NCBI GenBank assembly: GCA_026018925.1
Contig: JAKSZU010000009.1
Span: 83,755,407-83,819,406 of the forward strand
DNA: 64,000 nucleotides
Reading direction: 5' to 3'
Source: Tupaia tana
Lineage: Eukaryota; Chordata; Mammalia; Scandentia; Tupaiidae
Positions 13,036 to 25,071 of this stretch are shown here, piece by piece (positions within the stretch are counted from its first letter, which is position 1; each line of letters begins with the position of its first letter). Under the pieces are notes generated by a model. That model did no database searches and was not told the origin of the DNA. It was given only the letters and a program-made list of their open reading frames with translations. The position numbers were made by a program, and so were the translations under genes.

Positions 13036-14129
13036 TACAACTGGGTGTAGTGTTGATTTTTTTCTAAGAGGGGTGAGGCACATCAGTCTACTGGAAAAAA
13101 TAGGTAAAGACAGAGAAGCTTTACACAAACAATATTCAAATACTCCTTAACATATGAAGAGCCACATAACCACTAGCATAACAGAAGTGTAAGTTCAAAG
13201 TACATTGAGAGACAATTTCTTATTTACTTGACTGGCAAAAATCCAACGTTTAAAAACATACTCTATTAGAAAACCTACGTGAATATAGATAATCATATAA
13301 TGCTACTGAGAACACAAAATGGCACAATTCTTATGGGGAATAACTTGACAGTGTTTACAAAAATTAAAAATGTATTTTTCTTGTACTTAGAAAAACCAGT
13401 GGTGGAAGTTAATCATAAATGCATTGATAAAAAATTGATACATATGTATATATTTGCTTATTGAATATATAAAAAGCTGGAAAGTAATGTAATTATTATT
13501 ATAAAGAGGATTGGTTTAATAAATTTTGGTATATTCATACAATGTAATAAAATACATATATAAAGATGAAAGAATGAGAGCATTCTCTATGTATTAATAC
13601 TTATATGGATAGATCTCAGGGTTAAGATAAGTGAAAAAAAAATCAAGATGTGAAATAGTGTACATTACCTATAAATATTTGTGTAGTAGTAAGGTAAGAT
13701 AAGAATATACTATAAGGAACCAGCAGTTGGTGCAATGGCTATGCTGCTGAACTCCCATGTAGTCCACAATGGTTCGAATCCCAGAACCGGTGGCTTAAAC
13801 TCATGCCGGGTGCATGTGCATGTGTGCTCAAGATCCTGAGAGGAGAATGGAGGAGAAGGGAGTGTGGCATGGCCATCCTCCCTAGGGCATAATTTCTCAC
13901 TTTCTGTCTCTCTGTCTCTCTCTGTCTTTCTGACATGCACTATAGGAAAAAACAAACAAACAAACAAACAAAACAAAAACCTTTCCCCAAAAAAGATAAG
14001 AATATAATATATATTTGTATCTATTATCTATTTGTATTTGCATACAAAATAACTGGAAAGATATAATAGAAACTAACAAAAGGGTTTACCACATACGGTA
14101 TAGGCAGGGATTTTGGAAATCAGTGGATT
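13036..14129 (+). mobile_element. Ancient L1-like 3' region (host of a SINE)
   Basis: AT-rich, strongly diverged sequence with features of ancient L1 3' ends: CAGTGTTTACAAAAATTAAAAATG, GGTATATTCATACAATGTAATA, CTCTATGTATTAATACTTATATGG and GTTAAGATAAGTGAAAAA. The assignment rests on these familiar strings only. SINE-A (13716-13994) interrupts it. Confidence 0.5.
13716..13994 (+). mobile_element. SINE-A copy
   Basis: Complete, moderately diverged (CpG positions mostly decayed). Target duplication AGATAAGAATATA (13697-13709, 13994-14006). The tail begins AAACAAACAAACAAAC. Confidence 0.9.
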
Positions 14130-14142
14130 AGAAATTGGAGAG

Positions 14143-14393
14143 GGAACCAGCAGTTAGCGTAATGGCTATGTCGCTGGACTCCCACGTAGTCGACCGCGGT
14201 TCGCGTCTCGGACCCGGTGGCTTACAACTCACGCCGGGCGCGTGTGCGTGCGTGCCCAAGATCCTGAGAGGAGAATGGAGGAGAAGGGATTGCGGCGTGA
14301 CCATCCCCCCTGGGGGGTGATTTCTCGCTTTCTGTCTCTCTGTCTCTCTCTGTCTGTCTGGCGAGCGCACGCGCCCTATAGCGAAAAACTTCT

Positions 14394-14437
<44 letters not shown>
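14143..14437 (+). mobile_element. SINE-A copy, young (CpG-rich, 45-nt A-tail)
   Basis: Nearly undecayed: GTCGACCGCGGTTCGCGTC, ACGCCGGGCGCGTGTGCG and GCGAGCGCACGCGCC are intact, and a long pure A-tail follows (about 14394-14437). Perfect 13-bp target duplication AGAAATTGGAGAG (14130-14142, 14438-14450). These point to a recent insertion. Confidence 0.95.
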
Positions 14438-14440
<3 letters not shown>

Positions 14441-14450
14441 AATTGGAGAG

Positions 14451-16162
14451 AAAAAATGATGCAATGAATAGATCATGCAACCTATTCACACTGAGAATGA
14501 TTACAGGTTGGGTTGCATGTATACACTCAGGATTTGGAGTACCCTGGGAAAAAGTAACTCATAAGTCCTTTATAATGTACCCATAAAAACCAATTATAAA
14601 TTCTAAATACTGCATTGGAATCTAAATTAAAACTATTTTATAAGTCCAATCTGCCAGCTTAATAATAAATGGTTACAGCATTTAACTACATTAATAGAAA
14701 GTCTAATCAAAGAAATAACATTTCATTTCAAAGTTTTATTTGTTTTGTTTTGTGTTTGGATTGAAAGGGCTTATTTCCCAAAATGAACATTGTTCCAAGA
14801 AACTATTAGCAAGACAAGAAGGTGATGAATGGAAAAAAAAAAAAAGAGTAAAGGAATGTTTATGGCAAGACCACCATTGATTTTATCTTATAGTTGGTCA
14901 TTTGTCAGTAGAGTATACATATTTTTTTTATAAGTTGATTATCTGTTACACACATGAGACAAATAATATTTATCTATACCTCTAGTAATCTGAACATAAC
15001 TCTGATTTCACTTAACAGGCATGAAAAATCAGATGTTTATGCTGTGTCTTTCTTTGACATTAGAAAAATACATTATTTCATGTCACTGTCACATTTTCCC
15101 TTACCAAGAAGTGTGACTGTAGATGGGGTAATGATTAGAACTTGTATCTATAGGTTTCCATTTTATCATTGAAGTAATGTGGCAAATCTTGATACCAAAT
15201 TCAGTTTCTTTCCAATCAAAGTAATTTTGTTGTTTTTATTTGGATAAAAATCCAATAAAAACATCTCAATAGTCTTTGAAGTGAGATGCTTGCCCTTTTT
15301 GAAATATCTGAAGGATTATTCTGTGTGACTGTTACTGTATCATTAAAATGTTTTTTTAGTAATTCTGTCTATTAGTGGCACTAAATTTGATTTTATTATA
15401 TGACTAGAAGATTAAAGTGAGTAGGAATTATAATTTTTTTTTAATTAAAGGAAATATCTGGTTTGGGTCAATTTGAGTAGATTACTTTAATTGGAAAAAA
15501 AGTGGTGTGCTGTTCTCTTTGAAGTTCCCCACTGCCCTTCATTGATGATTAGTTTAAGGATGAGACAATGCATCAGTATTTTCAGTGCAAACTCCTGTGC
15601 TTACTTTTTAACTTTATAGAGTTTTTATTTCTTTTCTTGCTTTCCAATGGTCTTGTGCTTTGTATTAGTTGTCATTTTGTTATTGAGCACATTAAAGGTA
15701 TGTTTTGTTCTACAGGAAAATTAAGGAGCTATAACAGTCCTAGTAGGTGCTTAATATATGTTTCCTGAATTCAATAGAAATTGTAACAAGTAGTAGTCTC
15801 CACATCAGGTAGAAAAAATGCTTAATCTTAATTGTTTTATTTTGCAAATAGACTCATCAGACCATGAGCACCAAAGAAATGCTTTACTTTATTCACTTTT
15901 ATGAGGTGCAAATTAATTCATAAGCCATATGCAGAAACTATTCAGAAAGGTTCCCACTAAACGCCACTGAATCTGGCACTGATAAAAAGGCTAGTAAATC
16001 AAAACAAAAGAATGACAACACAAAACTAGGAAAATAAATAGGTATGTCATCTGCTAAGTGTAGAGGAACAACAAGGTGACAGGACTTGAGAAGAGAGAGA
16101 AACGTTTGTAATTATCCTATGAGCCAAAACTAAGAGAAGCCAGTATTTATTTTCTTCTTTTT
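14451..16162. other. Unassigned intergenic DNA
   Basis: About 1.7 kb of AT-rich sequence. No reading frame above 75 codons, no splice-like exon I could support, and no clear repeat. The short frames at 14954-15172 and 15568-15768 show no recognisable domain. Confidence 0.5.
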
Positions 16163-16402
16163 CTTAAGTTTTGCTATAGGGTATATATGCTCAATAAACA
16201 GAGAGAAAGGGAAAGCGCGAAATTATTCGAGGGGAAGGGGATGGCCATGCCACAATCACTTCTCTTCCATTCTCCTGATATTTTGGACATGTACAACCAC
16301 ATGCCCAGCATGATTTTCAAGCAACCAGGTCTGGGGCTCGAAACCTGCAGTATCAGCTTTGTGGGATCCAATGCCTTAACTTCCACAACATTGACTGGTT
16401 CA
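16163..16402 (-). mobile_element. SINE-A copy, degenerate
   Basis: Reverse orientation: TTTTGCTATAGGGTATATATGCTC, GGATGGCCATGCCACAATC, a decayed B-box region CTCGAAACCTGC and ATTGACTGGTTC at the end. Its TC tract is shortened. Confidence 0.75.
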
Positions 16403-16466
16403 AGAATTCTAGAATTTCTGCAAACATTTTAGAAAACTTGATCTCTTTCAAAAGTCATTGTTGTGT

Positions 16467-16700
16467 GGGACCATCAGTTAGCATAATGGCTATGTCACTG
16501 GACTCCCATGTAGTCGACCGCACTTTGAGTCCTGGTCCCGGTGGCTTAAACTCATACCAGGCGCGTGTGCATGAATGCCCACGATCCCGAGAGGAGAATG
16601 GAGGAGAAGGGATTGTGGCATGGCCATCCCCCCTGGGGGGTGATATCTCGCTTTCTATCTCTCTGTTTCTCTCTGTCTTTCTGGTGAGCACACGCACCCT

Positions 16701-16753
<53 letters not shown>
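16467..16753 (+). mobile_element. SINE-A copy with 50-nt A-tail
   Basis: Complete copy, A-run about 16706-16757. Target duplication AAAAGTCATTGTTGTG / AAAAGTCATTGCTGTG (16450-16465, 16754-16769). It sits beside an older copy of opposite orientation. Confidence 0.92.
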
Positions 16754-16760
<7 letters not shown>

Positions 16761-16861
16761 ATTGCTGTGAAAGAGAAAGGTAGGAAAATTCTTCTATATT
16801 TAAATATTTTAAGGTTCCATGGTTAAAGCAATGTGTTTAAATCAATTTGAGGAGATTACTT

Positions 16862-17530
16862 TTTTAAAAAAATATATATTTTATTTATTTTTTTTACATT
16901 TTTTAATACATTCAATCACATTATTTAGCATACAAGGTGATCATTTCAATATGTGAACATTTCTCCCCAGTCCACTTGATCAAAATATAACAACACTACC
17001 TCCCTGTCTCAACAATGCTGTCTCCATATCCCTCCTCCAAATGTTTTTCCCCAGGCCCCACTCCTCCACACACACCGCATCTGGCATTCACACCCATCTC
17101 TTGTGTTTGTACATCCTTTAGCCCATCAGTTTCAGTTATAGAGTGTGGACACTCGGTATATATTAAAAGGGGACATACAGTGTCTCTCATTCATAGCCTG
17201 GCTTGCTTCACTCAGCAGTAAATCTTCCATATTCTTCCACTTTCTGTCAAAAGTCAGGGTTTTGTTATTTTTTATGGCTGAATAGTATTCCATAGAGTAT
17301 ATGTGCCACAGTTTTTCAATCCATTCATGCATACGGGGGCATTTGGGTTGGTTCCATGTCTTAGCAATTATGAAAAGTGCTGCAGTAAATATTGATGTGC
17401 AAGCACTTTTCCAATGAAGAATTCTTCTGTCCTTTGGACAGATGCAAAGGAATGGGATTGCTGTATTATATGGTAGTTCTATTTGTAGACTTTTGAGAAA
17501 TCTCCAAATTGTTCTCCACAGTGGTTGGAG
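16862..17530 (-). mobile_element. 5'-truncated L1 (3' UTR and ORF2 end)
   Basis: Minus-strand L1: A-tail (as T/A-rich run) at 16862-16905, then the 3' UTR (CATTCAATCACATTATTTAGC, CTCCACACACACCGCATCTGG) and the ORF2 C-terminus, stopping at CTCCACAGTGGTTGGAG. The 3' UTR is close to that of L1-C, so this is the same young subfamily. I found no clear target duplication. Confidence 0.85.
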
Positions 17531-17562
17531 AGAATTGGTGTGTTGTTCAAGATTATTACTTG

Positions 17563-17834
17563 GGGAACCAGCAGTTAGCGTAATGGCTATGTCGCTGGAC
17601 TCCCACGTAGTCAACCGCGGTTCGCGTCTCGGACCCGGTGGCTTACAACTCACGCCGGGCGTGTGTGCGTGCGTGCCCAAGATCCTGAGAGGAGAATGGA
17701 GGAGAAGGGATTGCGGCGTGACCATCCCCCCTGGGGGGTGATTTCTCGCTTTCTGTCTCTATGTCTCTCTCTGTCTGTCTGGCGAGCGCACGCGCCCTAT
17801 AGCGAAAAACCTCTCCAAAAAAAAAAAAAAAAAA
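17563..17834 (+). mobile_element. SINE-A copy, young
   Basis: CpG-rich and almost identical to the copy at 14143. Perfect 13-bp target duplication AGATTATTACTTG (17550-17562, 17835-17847). Confidence 0.95.
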
Positions 17835-18049
17835 AGATTATTACTTGAACCGTGGTTGAATCCTAGAGCAAAACAAAACTGTCTATAAAACAGATTTAGG
17901 GAACAATGAAATAATTTTAAATATAAGCTGAATATTGGGTAATATAAAGGAGTTGTTTATTTTTATGTGTAATTTATTATATTGTAGATATGTAGGAAAA
18001 TATCATTATGTTTTAGTAGCTGATATTTAGTTATTCAGGGCTGAAGTGT

Positions 18050-18635
18050 TACTATGTGTGCAACTTCAAACTATTTTTAAAAAAGACAAAAAAAAGGAAC
18101 AAAAATATGACTCTCTCCTGTTTAGGAGGAGGTGGCTGACACCATGAGATGTACAAGGGTAATACATGAATATAGAAACAAGTGGTTAATAGAACAATCA
18201 TCAGAAATATAGCTGCAATGAATAATTGTTTAAGGTAGTAAATGGTAGAAGGAACAGGAGCAGGTATGTCAGGATGCAACAAAGTATCATAGAGTTTATG
18301 GTAAGTTTTGCACACATGGCAAGAAACAGATTTCAGGGGTCAGTTCTTTGTTCATCTCTTTCAGCATTGCTTTGGCATCGTTGGACAAGGTCTTGATGTC
18401 TTCTCAAGTGTTGATGTTAGCTTCAGTTGGCTTCTTCTGTTCCTTATTCTCAGTGTTTTGATGACAGCTCATAGCATGCAGGTCATTACGCACCTAGAGG
18501 AGATCCAAACTGGACCTGTAAGAATAAGCATAGAGAGAAACCCTCTCCCAAAGGTTATTAGAGGAGCTGGACCATGCCAGGTTGGATCTGCTGGCATTTT
18601 AAAAGATACTTTTGCTTGGGTAAATTTTTGTGTTG
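18050..18635 (-). pseudogene. Possible retroviral pol-end/membrane-protein relic
   Basis: On the minus strand, frames near 18640-18520 read WHGPAPLITFGRGF and, after a gap, GPVWISSR. This resembles the C-terminal SH3-like end of retroviral integrases (W-x-GP...GRG...GPxWIxxR). About 200 nt later a second frame (18315-18052, 87 codons) has a strong hydrophobic segment (LFIAAIFLMIVLLTTCFYIHVL) followed by a Pro-rich tail (WCQPPPPKQE). The frames between contain stops. Known: retroviral integrase genes often abut env. Inference: an old ERV remnant. It could also be an unrelated small membrane-protein retrocopy. I cannot place it in a family. Confidence 0.3.
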
Positions 18636-18639
18636 TTAA

Positions 18640-19305
18640 GTAGTATTCTATTGATGTAATTTTGAATCAAAAGTCAGATTTATATCATTCAATTTAAATA
18701 TGATTAAAGAAAGTAATTTGGCAGCATGAGTGGGGGGCATAGATTCCCCGTTTTTTGTTTTAGAAATTATGGAGAGGGTTTGTTTTTTAAGAAACTTTAA
18801 ATTAGTAAATTAGATCTATTTAGACTGTGTTTCAGCACTGAATAGTGTCACCCAATTTTTTTATGGCCACCGCAGATACCATCTGCTATATAAACATCTT
18901 TTCATGAAAACTTTCTAATTCTTTACAATTCCATCTCAGACCTTCTTTGACATAACTCAAATGTTTTGTGACATGCCTTATTCCTTCATTATTTGTCCCC
19001 CTTTACTTTTTTCATTATGGAAAAATCCAGCCATCTTACTTAAGGACAAAAATTTTTACCATACAAAATTCCTTTAATATTGAAATATTCTCTTTTCTTT
19101 CTCTTTTAATATTGAAATTTCTCTTTATTTACCACAAATACATCTTCATACCCATATCTTTATTTCCACATCTCTTTCCTACTTACTGTTTTCTTTCTAC
19201 CTTGTTTATCTTTCTTTATAAATTTGTCTTTGGAGATAGTTGTTACCTCTGATTAATTAGATAAGGAATGTATTTTGTTTGTCACATAAATAATTCAGAA
19301 TATTT
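18640..19305. other. Unassigned intergenic DNA
   Basis: About 670 bp, AT-rich, with no repeat match inside the window and no credible reading frame. The 94-codon frame at 18968-19252 is rich in F, I and Y, as expected of AT-rich DNA. Confidence 0.45.
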
Positions 19306-19890
19306 ATAGTGTCCAAACTAAATGATATGCAAGAGAAAAAAGAAAATGAGCTCCAGGAGATGAGGAAGTCCTTTCACAATCTGAAAGAAGAAATAAACAT
19401 TATAAAAAAAGAATCAAACTGAATTGTTAGAGATGAAGAATGTGATACAGAAAACTAAAACCTCCCTCGAAAGTATTAAATGTAGATTAGATCACACAGA
19501 AAATTGAATCTGGATTGTAGAAGATAAGAAACTATGACATAAATTATCAAAAAAGACAGAAAACAACCAAGAAAAATAATGATAATATACAAGAAATACT
19601 ACATACCATCAAGTACCCAAACATAGAGATAAATGATATCTCAGAAGAGGAAGAAAATAATAAGGATAGTGATCATTTATTCCATGAAATCTTTAAAGAA
19701 AATTTTACAAACCTAGAGAGGGATTCAAACAGGCAGACCCAAGAAATACATAGGACTCCAAATACAATCAACCTAAGAAGATCCTCTCCAAGGCATATCA
19801 AATCCAGATAGGCCAAAACCAGAGACAAAGACAAGATATTAAAATTAGCAAGAGCGAAATCTCAAGTTACTTACAAAAAATATCCTATCA

Positions 19891-20147
19891 GGGACCAGCA
19901 GTTGGTGTAATGGCAATGTCACTGGACTCCAATGTAGTTGACCACAGTTTGATTCCTGGACCTTGGGGTTTAAACTCACACCAGGCGCATGTGTGTGCAT
20001 GCCCAAGATCCTGAGAGAGGAATATAAGAGAGGCGATTGGGGCATGGCCATCCCCTTTGGGGGTTATTTCTCACTTTCTGTCTCTCTCTCTTTCTTTCTG
20101 AGGAGTTCATGCACCCTATAGCAAAAACCTCTCAAAAGAAAAAAAGT
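19891..20147 (+). mobile_element. SINE-A copy
   Basis: Complete, inserted in L1-D ORF1. Target duplication ATCCTATCA (19882-19890, 20149-20157). The tail is mixed A/G. Confidence 0.88.
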
Positions 20148-20704
20148 CATCCTATCAGGCTAACATCAGACCTCTAGTGAGAAACAATTCAGGCAAGAAA
20201 AGAATAGAAAAATATAGTCAAAGTGTTAAATGAAAAACAATTTCAACTGAGAATACTATACCTGGCAAGATTATCTTTCATATGGAAAAAAAAGATAAAA
20301 AAAAACATTCTCAGATAAACAAAATGAGAAAGAATTTACCACCTCCAGACCAGCTCTTCAAGAGGCTCTGAAGGAAGTGCTATACTAGGAAAATTAAAAG
20401 TGAGAGAGAAGATATAAGATAATAGAAAACAAACCAAAAAAATGGCTCCTTTCATGATAGAAACATGTCCATAAATATTCATAATAACATTGATTGTTAA
20501 TGGATCAAATTCTCCAGTCAAGAGACACAGACCGGTAGAATGGATAAAAAAGAATAGAAATGGTCTATATATAGCCTAAAAAACACACACATCATGGATA
20601 AAGACAGACATAAACTAAAAGTGAAGGGCTAGGAACAGATATTTTATGCAAATGAAAATCAAAAAAGGAATGGAGTTTTGATATTAATTTCAGACAAGGT
20701 AGGA

Positions 20705-20776
20705 TGACATTTGTCTTCTCTCTGTCTCTGGCTGTCTGTCTCTCTGTCTGTCTCATGCTCTCTCTCTCTCTTTAAA
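20705..20776. repeat. CT-rich low-complexity tract
   Basis: CTCTGTCTCTGG..CTGTCTCTCTGTCTGTCTC and (CT)n; pyrimidine-rich. Confidence 0.8.
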
Positions 20777-21189
20777 TTTTTAATTTTTTTATTTGAATTT
20801 GTCAAGCCCCTTTCCTCAGCTTGAGCTTTTCTTTCACTTGTTAATTTCAAAGGCCATTTTAAAGGTGAGGTGTGTCCTGGTGTGTTCCCGTGGCGTGCTA
20901 GTACACCACACAGTTTTTATTTTTTTACTCATTTTTAGTAGTATTCATCTAGTTTCTTTCCTTTTTGCTTATATTTTTTAACTTTACTTTTTTACTCTAA
21001 CCTTCACTCTCCACACACTGAATGTCTAGAAAGGCTTAGGTGCAGAGTAAGCAAACATTTGAATACTTTTAGAGTCATTGAAATCTTCAACACTTATAGA
21101 ATCTCCTGCTTTAATGAATAAATTTCTTTTTATAAATCTGAACTCCTCATCTTACTGATGATGCCACATTGCTAAGCACTGTGCAGGAG

Positions 21190-22455
21190 ATATTTTGTCA
21201 CAGAATGAACAGAAACAACCACAGAGGCACAAGAAACAGAGAAACCAAGAAAATATCTCCCCTAAGGGAAAAGAACAAACCTTCATCATCCACAGACAGT
21301 ACAGTAGAATTAATGGAAATGTCTGATAGAGACTTCAGAATATTTAATATTTAATATTAAATGAGATGCAAGACTGAGAGATAATGAACTCCAGAAGATG
21401 CAGGATAAAAAGATACAATGAGTTCCAGGAGGTGTTGAAGTTCTTTCATGATCTGAAAGAGGAAATACACACCATAAAAAAGAATCAAATGGAACAGTTA
21501 GAGATGAAGGATGCCATTCAGGAAATCAAAACCTCTCTTGAAAGTATTAAAACCAGAGTAGCCCATGCAGAAAACTGAATCTTGTATGTTGAAGGCAAAA
21601 CCTCTGATCTAGAAAAAAAAAATGGAAAAAATAACCCCCCAAAATGAGAATATTATATGAGAAATACTAGACAGAATTAAGCACCAAAACATGCAGATAA
21701 TCCGTATCAATGAAGGTGAGGAAACTAATAAGGACATTGGTAATCTATTCAATGAAATCTTGGAAGAAAACTTTCCAAATATATAGAGGCATTGAAAAAT
21801 TCAGACCCAAGAAATACAAAAGACCCCTAATAGAATCAACCCAAGAAGATCTCCTCCAAGGCACAATATAGACAGACTGATCAAATCTATAGACAAAGAC
21901 AAGATACTAAAATTGGCACGAGAGAAACATCAGGTTACTTATAAAGGTTATCCCATCAGGCTTACCTCAGACCTTTCATCAGAAACAATGCGAGCAAGGA
22001 AAGAATGGGAACATATATTCAAAGTGTTAAATGAAGAAGAGTTTCAACCAAGAATACTATACCCAGCAAGATTATCTTTCATATGGAAAGAAAGAATAAA
22101 AACATTCTCAGATAAACAAGACCTGAAAGAATTTTCCAGCAGCAGACCCACTCTTTAAGACGTTTTGAAAAGAGGGAACCAGCAGTTAGCGTAATGGCTA
22201 TGTCGCTGGACTCCCACGTAGTCGACCGCGGTTCGCGTCCCAGACCCGGTGGCTTAAAACTCACGCCGGGCGTGTGTGCATGCGTGCCCAAGATCCCGAG
22301 AGGAGAATGAAGGGGAAGGGATTGCGGCGTGACCATCCCCCCTGGGGGGTGATTTCTCACTTTCTGTCTCTCTGTCTCTGTCTGTCTGGTGAGCGCACAC
22401 GCCCTATAGCGAAAATCTCTCTAAAAAAAAAAAAAAAAGAAGTTTTGAAAGGAGT
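21190..22455 (+). pseudogene. ORF1 of HAL1-like copy c, broken
   Basis: L1-type ORF1: Ser/Thr-rich N-terminus (SPLREKNKPSSSTDSTVEL), MSDRDFRIF, a coiled coil (KRYNEFQEVLKFFHDLKEEI onward, 21384-21578), an RRM-equivalent region around 21650-21850 and a C-terminal domain (YKGYPIRLTSDLSSETMRARKEW, 21913-22158). Stops and frameshifts break it in at least four places (for example TGA at about 21577). A young SINE (22174-22438) splits the last codons. The N-terminus differs from L1-A ORF1 (no MSPSKEH / MEDVTK part) and matches the other ORF1-only copies. Confidence 0.75.
22174..22438 (+). mobile_element. SINE-A copy, young
   Basis: CpG-rich, complete. Target duplication GACGTTTTGAAAAGA / GAAGTTTTGAAAGGA (22159-22173, 22439-22453) within the ORF1 C-terminal codons of copy c. 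Confidence 0.92.
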
Positions 22456-23344
22456 GCTCGACCAGAAAAACTAAAGATGCATACAGAAGGAAACCAAGAA
22501 AATGATCAATTTAATGCTAGGGACAAGAAATATTAATAACAGTGTTAAATGCTAATTTCCTGGATTTAAACAGAAAGATTGGACCACGGAAACACTGTAT
22601 ATTAAACAGAAGAGTTTGAACATAAGACTGAAATTGGGAAATAGAATTGTATGACTTTCAAATAAAACATTACTGATTTTTTCTTACTATGCTTTGTTTT
22701 CTCAATTTAAACATTTTACTTTCTTTTGAGTTGTTGATAGGTTCAGAAATTTGTTAAAATATTTTTCTCGTTTGTTTCTTTAAGTGGAAATATAAACTTT
22801 TCTTCCTTCCTGACCCCTCTTGAATTGAAAATATTTGAGATTATTCTTATTTTGTGGCAGAAGGGTTATTTGCATATAAGTTCAATAATGCTTGTTGCAT
22901 TGAATCAGAAATTGGAAATACTCATTGTTGGACAGGAATTCACTGGAATGTCATATCTGAAGATCAATCAGAAAACTATGGAAGTAAGGGGAATCTCAAG
23001 TAAGCCAACAGAAGCTCTTAGAAAGATGGCCTAGTCCCATAAATAGTTCTGCCTGGAAGAGAGGATTAGAGAAGATATATAAAAGAATTTATAACATAAA
23101 ATATGCTGGACTTTTCCACCCTAGCATTGTAATCAGTAGAGATTGCAAAAGAGAAACCACATCAGAAGATTATCTTGAGAAAGACTTTGAAGGAAGAAAA
23201 AGAGACTGATTTCTGCCTCAAGATGGTAGATCACAGAATACTTGGTAGACAGGGCTGAATTGAGAATGCTTATGGGTGACTAGTATGCTGGACATTTGCT
23301 TTTCAACAATTTGAGTAGCTGACATATAAATATTTTCTCAAAAA

Positions 23345-23565
23345 TATTTAAGACCATACTGTTTCTGCTGTTATAGAGTCACAAACAAAATTATACAGAA
23401 TTATAAGAAACATTTTGAACATTATCTTTAAAATTCAGTATTTTGAAATTTTGAAAGTTGTTTATTAACTGTCAAGAACTATGTAGTATAAGCAATTTTT
23501 TTCATATGTAAAGTAAATGTTCATGGAAAAATGTAACAATAAATTAATTAAGTAATTAAAAAACA
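23345..23565 (+). repeat. 3'-terminal repeat shared with 53155-53350
   Basis: ACATTTTGAACATTATCTTTAAAATTCAGTATTTTG and the following 120 bp to an A/T-rich tail recur, inverted, at 53155-53350. Here they form the end of HAL1-like copy c. Confidence 0.8.
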
Positions 23566-24288
23566 ATAAAGACTGTAAGAAGAGACGAAGAAGGGTACTA
23601 TATAGTGGTAAACAGGCTAATTCAACAAGAATAAATATCTATGCACCCAACACAAGATCACCTAAATACATTAAGGGAAGACTGCTGGAATTAAAAGGGG
23701 AGGTAGGTTGTAACACTATAATTGTTGGGGATCTCAACATTCCATTATCTCCTTTAGATACATCTTCTAGACAAAAAGTCAGATAGGTACAGAACCTCAA
23801 GAATACTATAAATCAAATGTGCTTGAAATACATCTATAGAACTTTCCACCCTAAGATAAAAAAAATATAAATTGTTCTCACTCTAGCATGAAACCTTGTC
23901 AAAGATTGACCATATGATAGGACAGAAATCAACCCTTTATGAATTCAAAGGCATAGAATCTATATTCAGCATCTTCTCTGACTACGATGGATTTAAACTT
24001 GATATACATTTCAAGAAACAGCCTCAAAAATACACCCAAAGGATAGGAGAGTACTCAGGTGGAAAATCTCTTGCACAACTATTTTCATTGCAGCATTATT
24101 CACAATTGCTAAGACATGGAACCAATCCAAATGTCCACAAACAGATGAACGGATTGAATTGTGGCACATAAACTCCTTGGAATACTATTCAGTCATAAAA
24201 AACAACAAGGCCCTGGAATTTGATAGAAAGTGGTGAATATAGAAGATTTGTTGCTGAGTGAAGCAAGTCAGGCTATGAAAGAGACATT

Positions 24289-24539
24289 TTTTTGAGAGGT
24301 TTTTGCTATAGGGCATGTGGGCTAACCAGAAATACAGAGAGAGACAGAGAGACAGAGAGCAAGAAATCACCCCCTGGGGGGATGGCCACACCTCAATCCC
24401 TTCTCCATTCTCCTCTCAGGATCTTGGGCATACATGCACATGTGCTTGGAGTGAGTTTAAGCCACTGGGTCAAGGACTCAAACCGTGGTTGATTACATTG
24501 TAGTCCAGAGACATTGCCATTAAGCCAACTGCTGGTCCT
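24289..24539 (-). mobile_element. SINE-A copy
   Basis: Reverse orientation, complete. Perfect 15-bp target duplication TATGAAAGAGACATT (24274-24288, 24540-24554). Confidence 0.92.
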
Positions 24540-24851
24540 TATGAAAGAGACATTGTATGTCTCAACTTAACATATACTGACTGTCCACACTCTTTGGTAA
24601 AGACTGAAAGACTGGAGAGCATGGAAGTAGAGACAAAGTGGAAAGAGAGTGTGGGAGGGGAAGAGCATAGAAAAGGAAATTTGGGGGGAAAGTGGAGATG
24701 TAAGACACTTGTGGGACACAGATAAGGTTTATTATCTGTTGATGATGATGTGTATAATAGTCTCAACTAGGCTGGACTGAGGTGTATACCATGCTGGGTA
24801 AAGTCTCTTCACAATCTAAATGATGAATAGTGATTTAAAGTATGTATAATA

Positions 24852-25071
24852 TTCTTCCACTTTCTGTCAAAAGCATGTGGTGTATGTGGAGGAGTGGGGC
24901 CTGGGGGAAAACATTTGGAGGAGGGATACAGAAACAGCATTGTTGAGACAGGGAGGTAGTATTGTTATATTTTGATCAATTGGACCGGGGAGAAATGTTC
25001 ACATATTGAAATGATCACCTTGTAAGCTAAAAAATGTGATTGAATATATTAAAAAATGTAAAAAAATAAAA
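24852..25071 (+). mobile_element. Very short L1 insertion with 23-bp 5' inversion
   Basis: A 220-bp L1 3'-UTR insertion (ATGTGGTGTATGTGGAGGAG... to an A-rich tail). It is preceded by 23 bp (24852-24874) that are the reverse complement of the ORF2 end. Perfect 11-bp target duplication TATGTATAATA (24841-24851, 25072-25082). The 3' UTR matches the young L1-C subfamily. Confidence 0.88.

Larger units (their letters stand above)
20704..23561 (+). mobile_element. ORF1-only (HAL1-like) element, copy c
   Basis: A 2.9-kb insertion in L1-D. It has a leader with a CT-rich tract (20705-20776), an L1-type ORF1 (about 21190-22455) and a long 3' region ending in an A/T-rich tail (23540-23561). ORF1 is followed directly by 3' UTR; no endonuclease or reverse transcriptase sequence is present. 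The 22600-22700 part matches the 3' region of the ORF1-only copy at 50536-52442. The terminal 200 bp recurs in reverse at 53155-53350. Known: HAL1 elements are L1 derivatives that keep ORF1 and lost ORF2. Assigning this element to that class is inference from structure. Confidence 0.65.
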
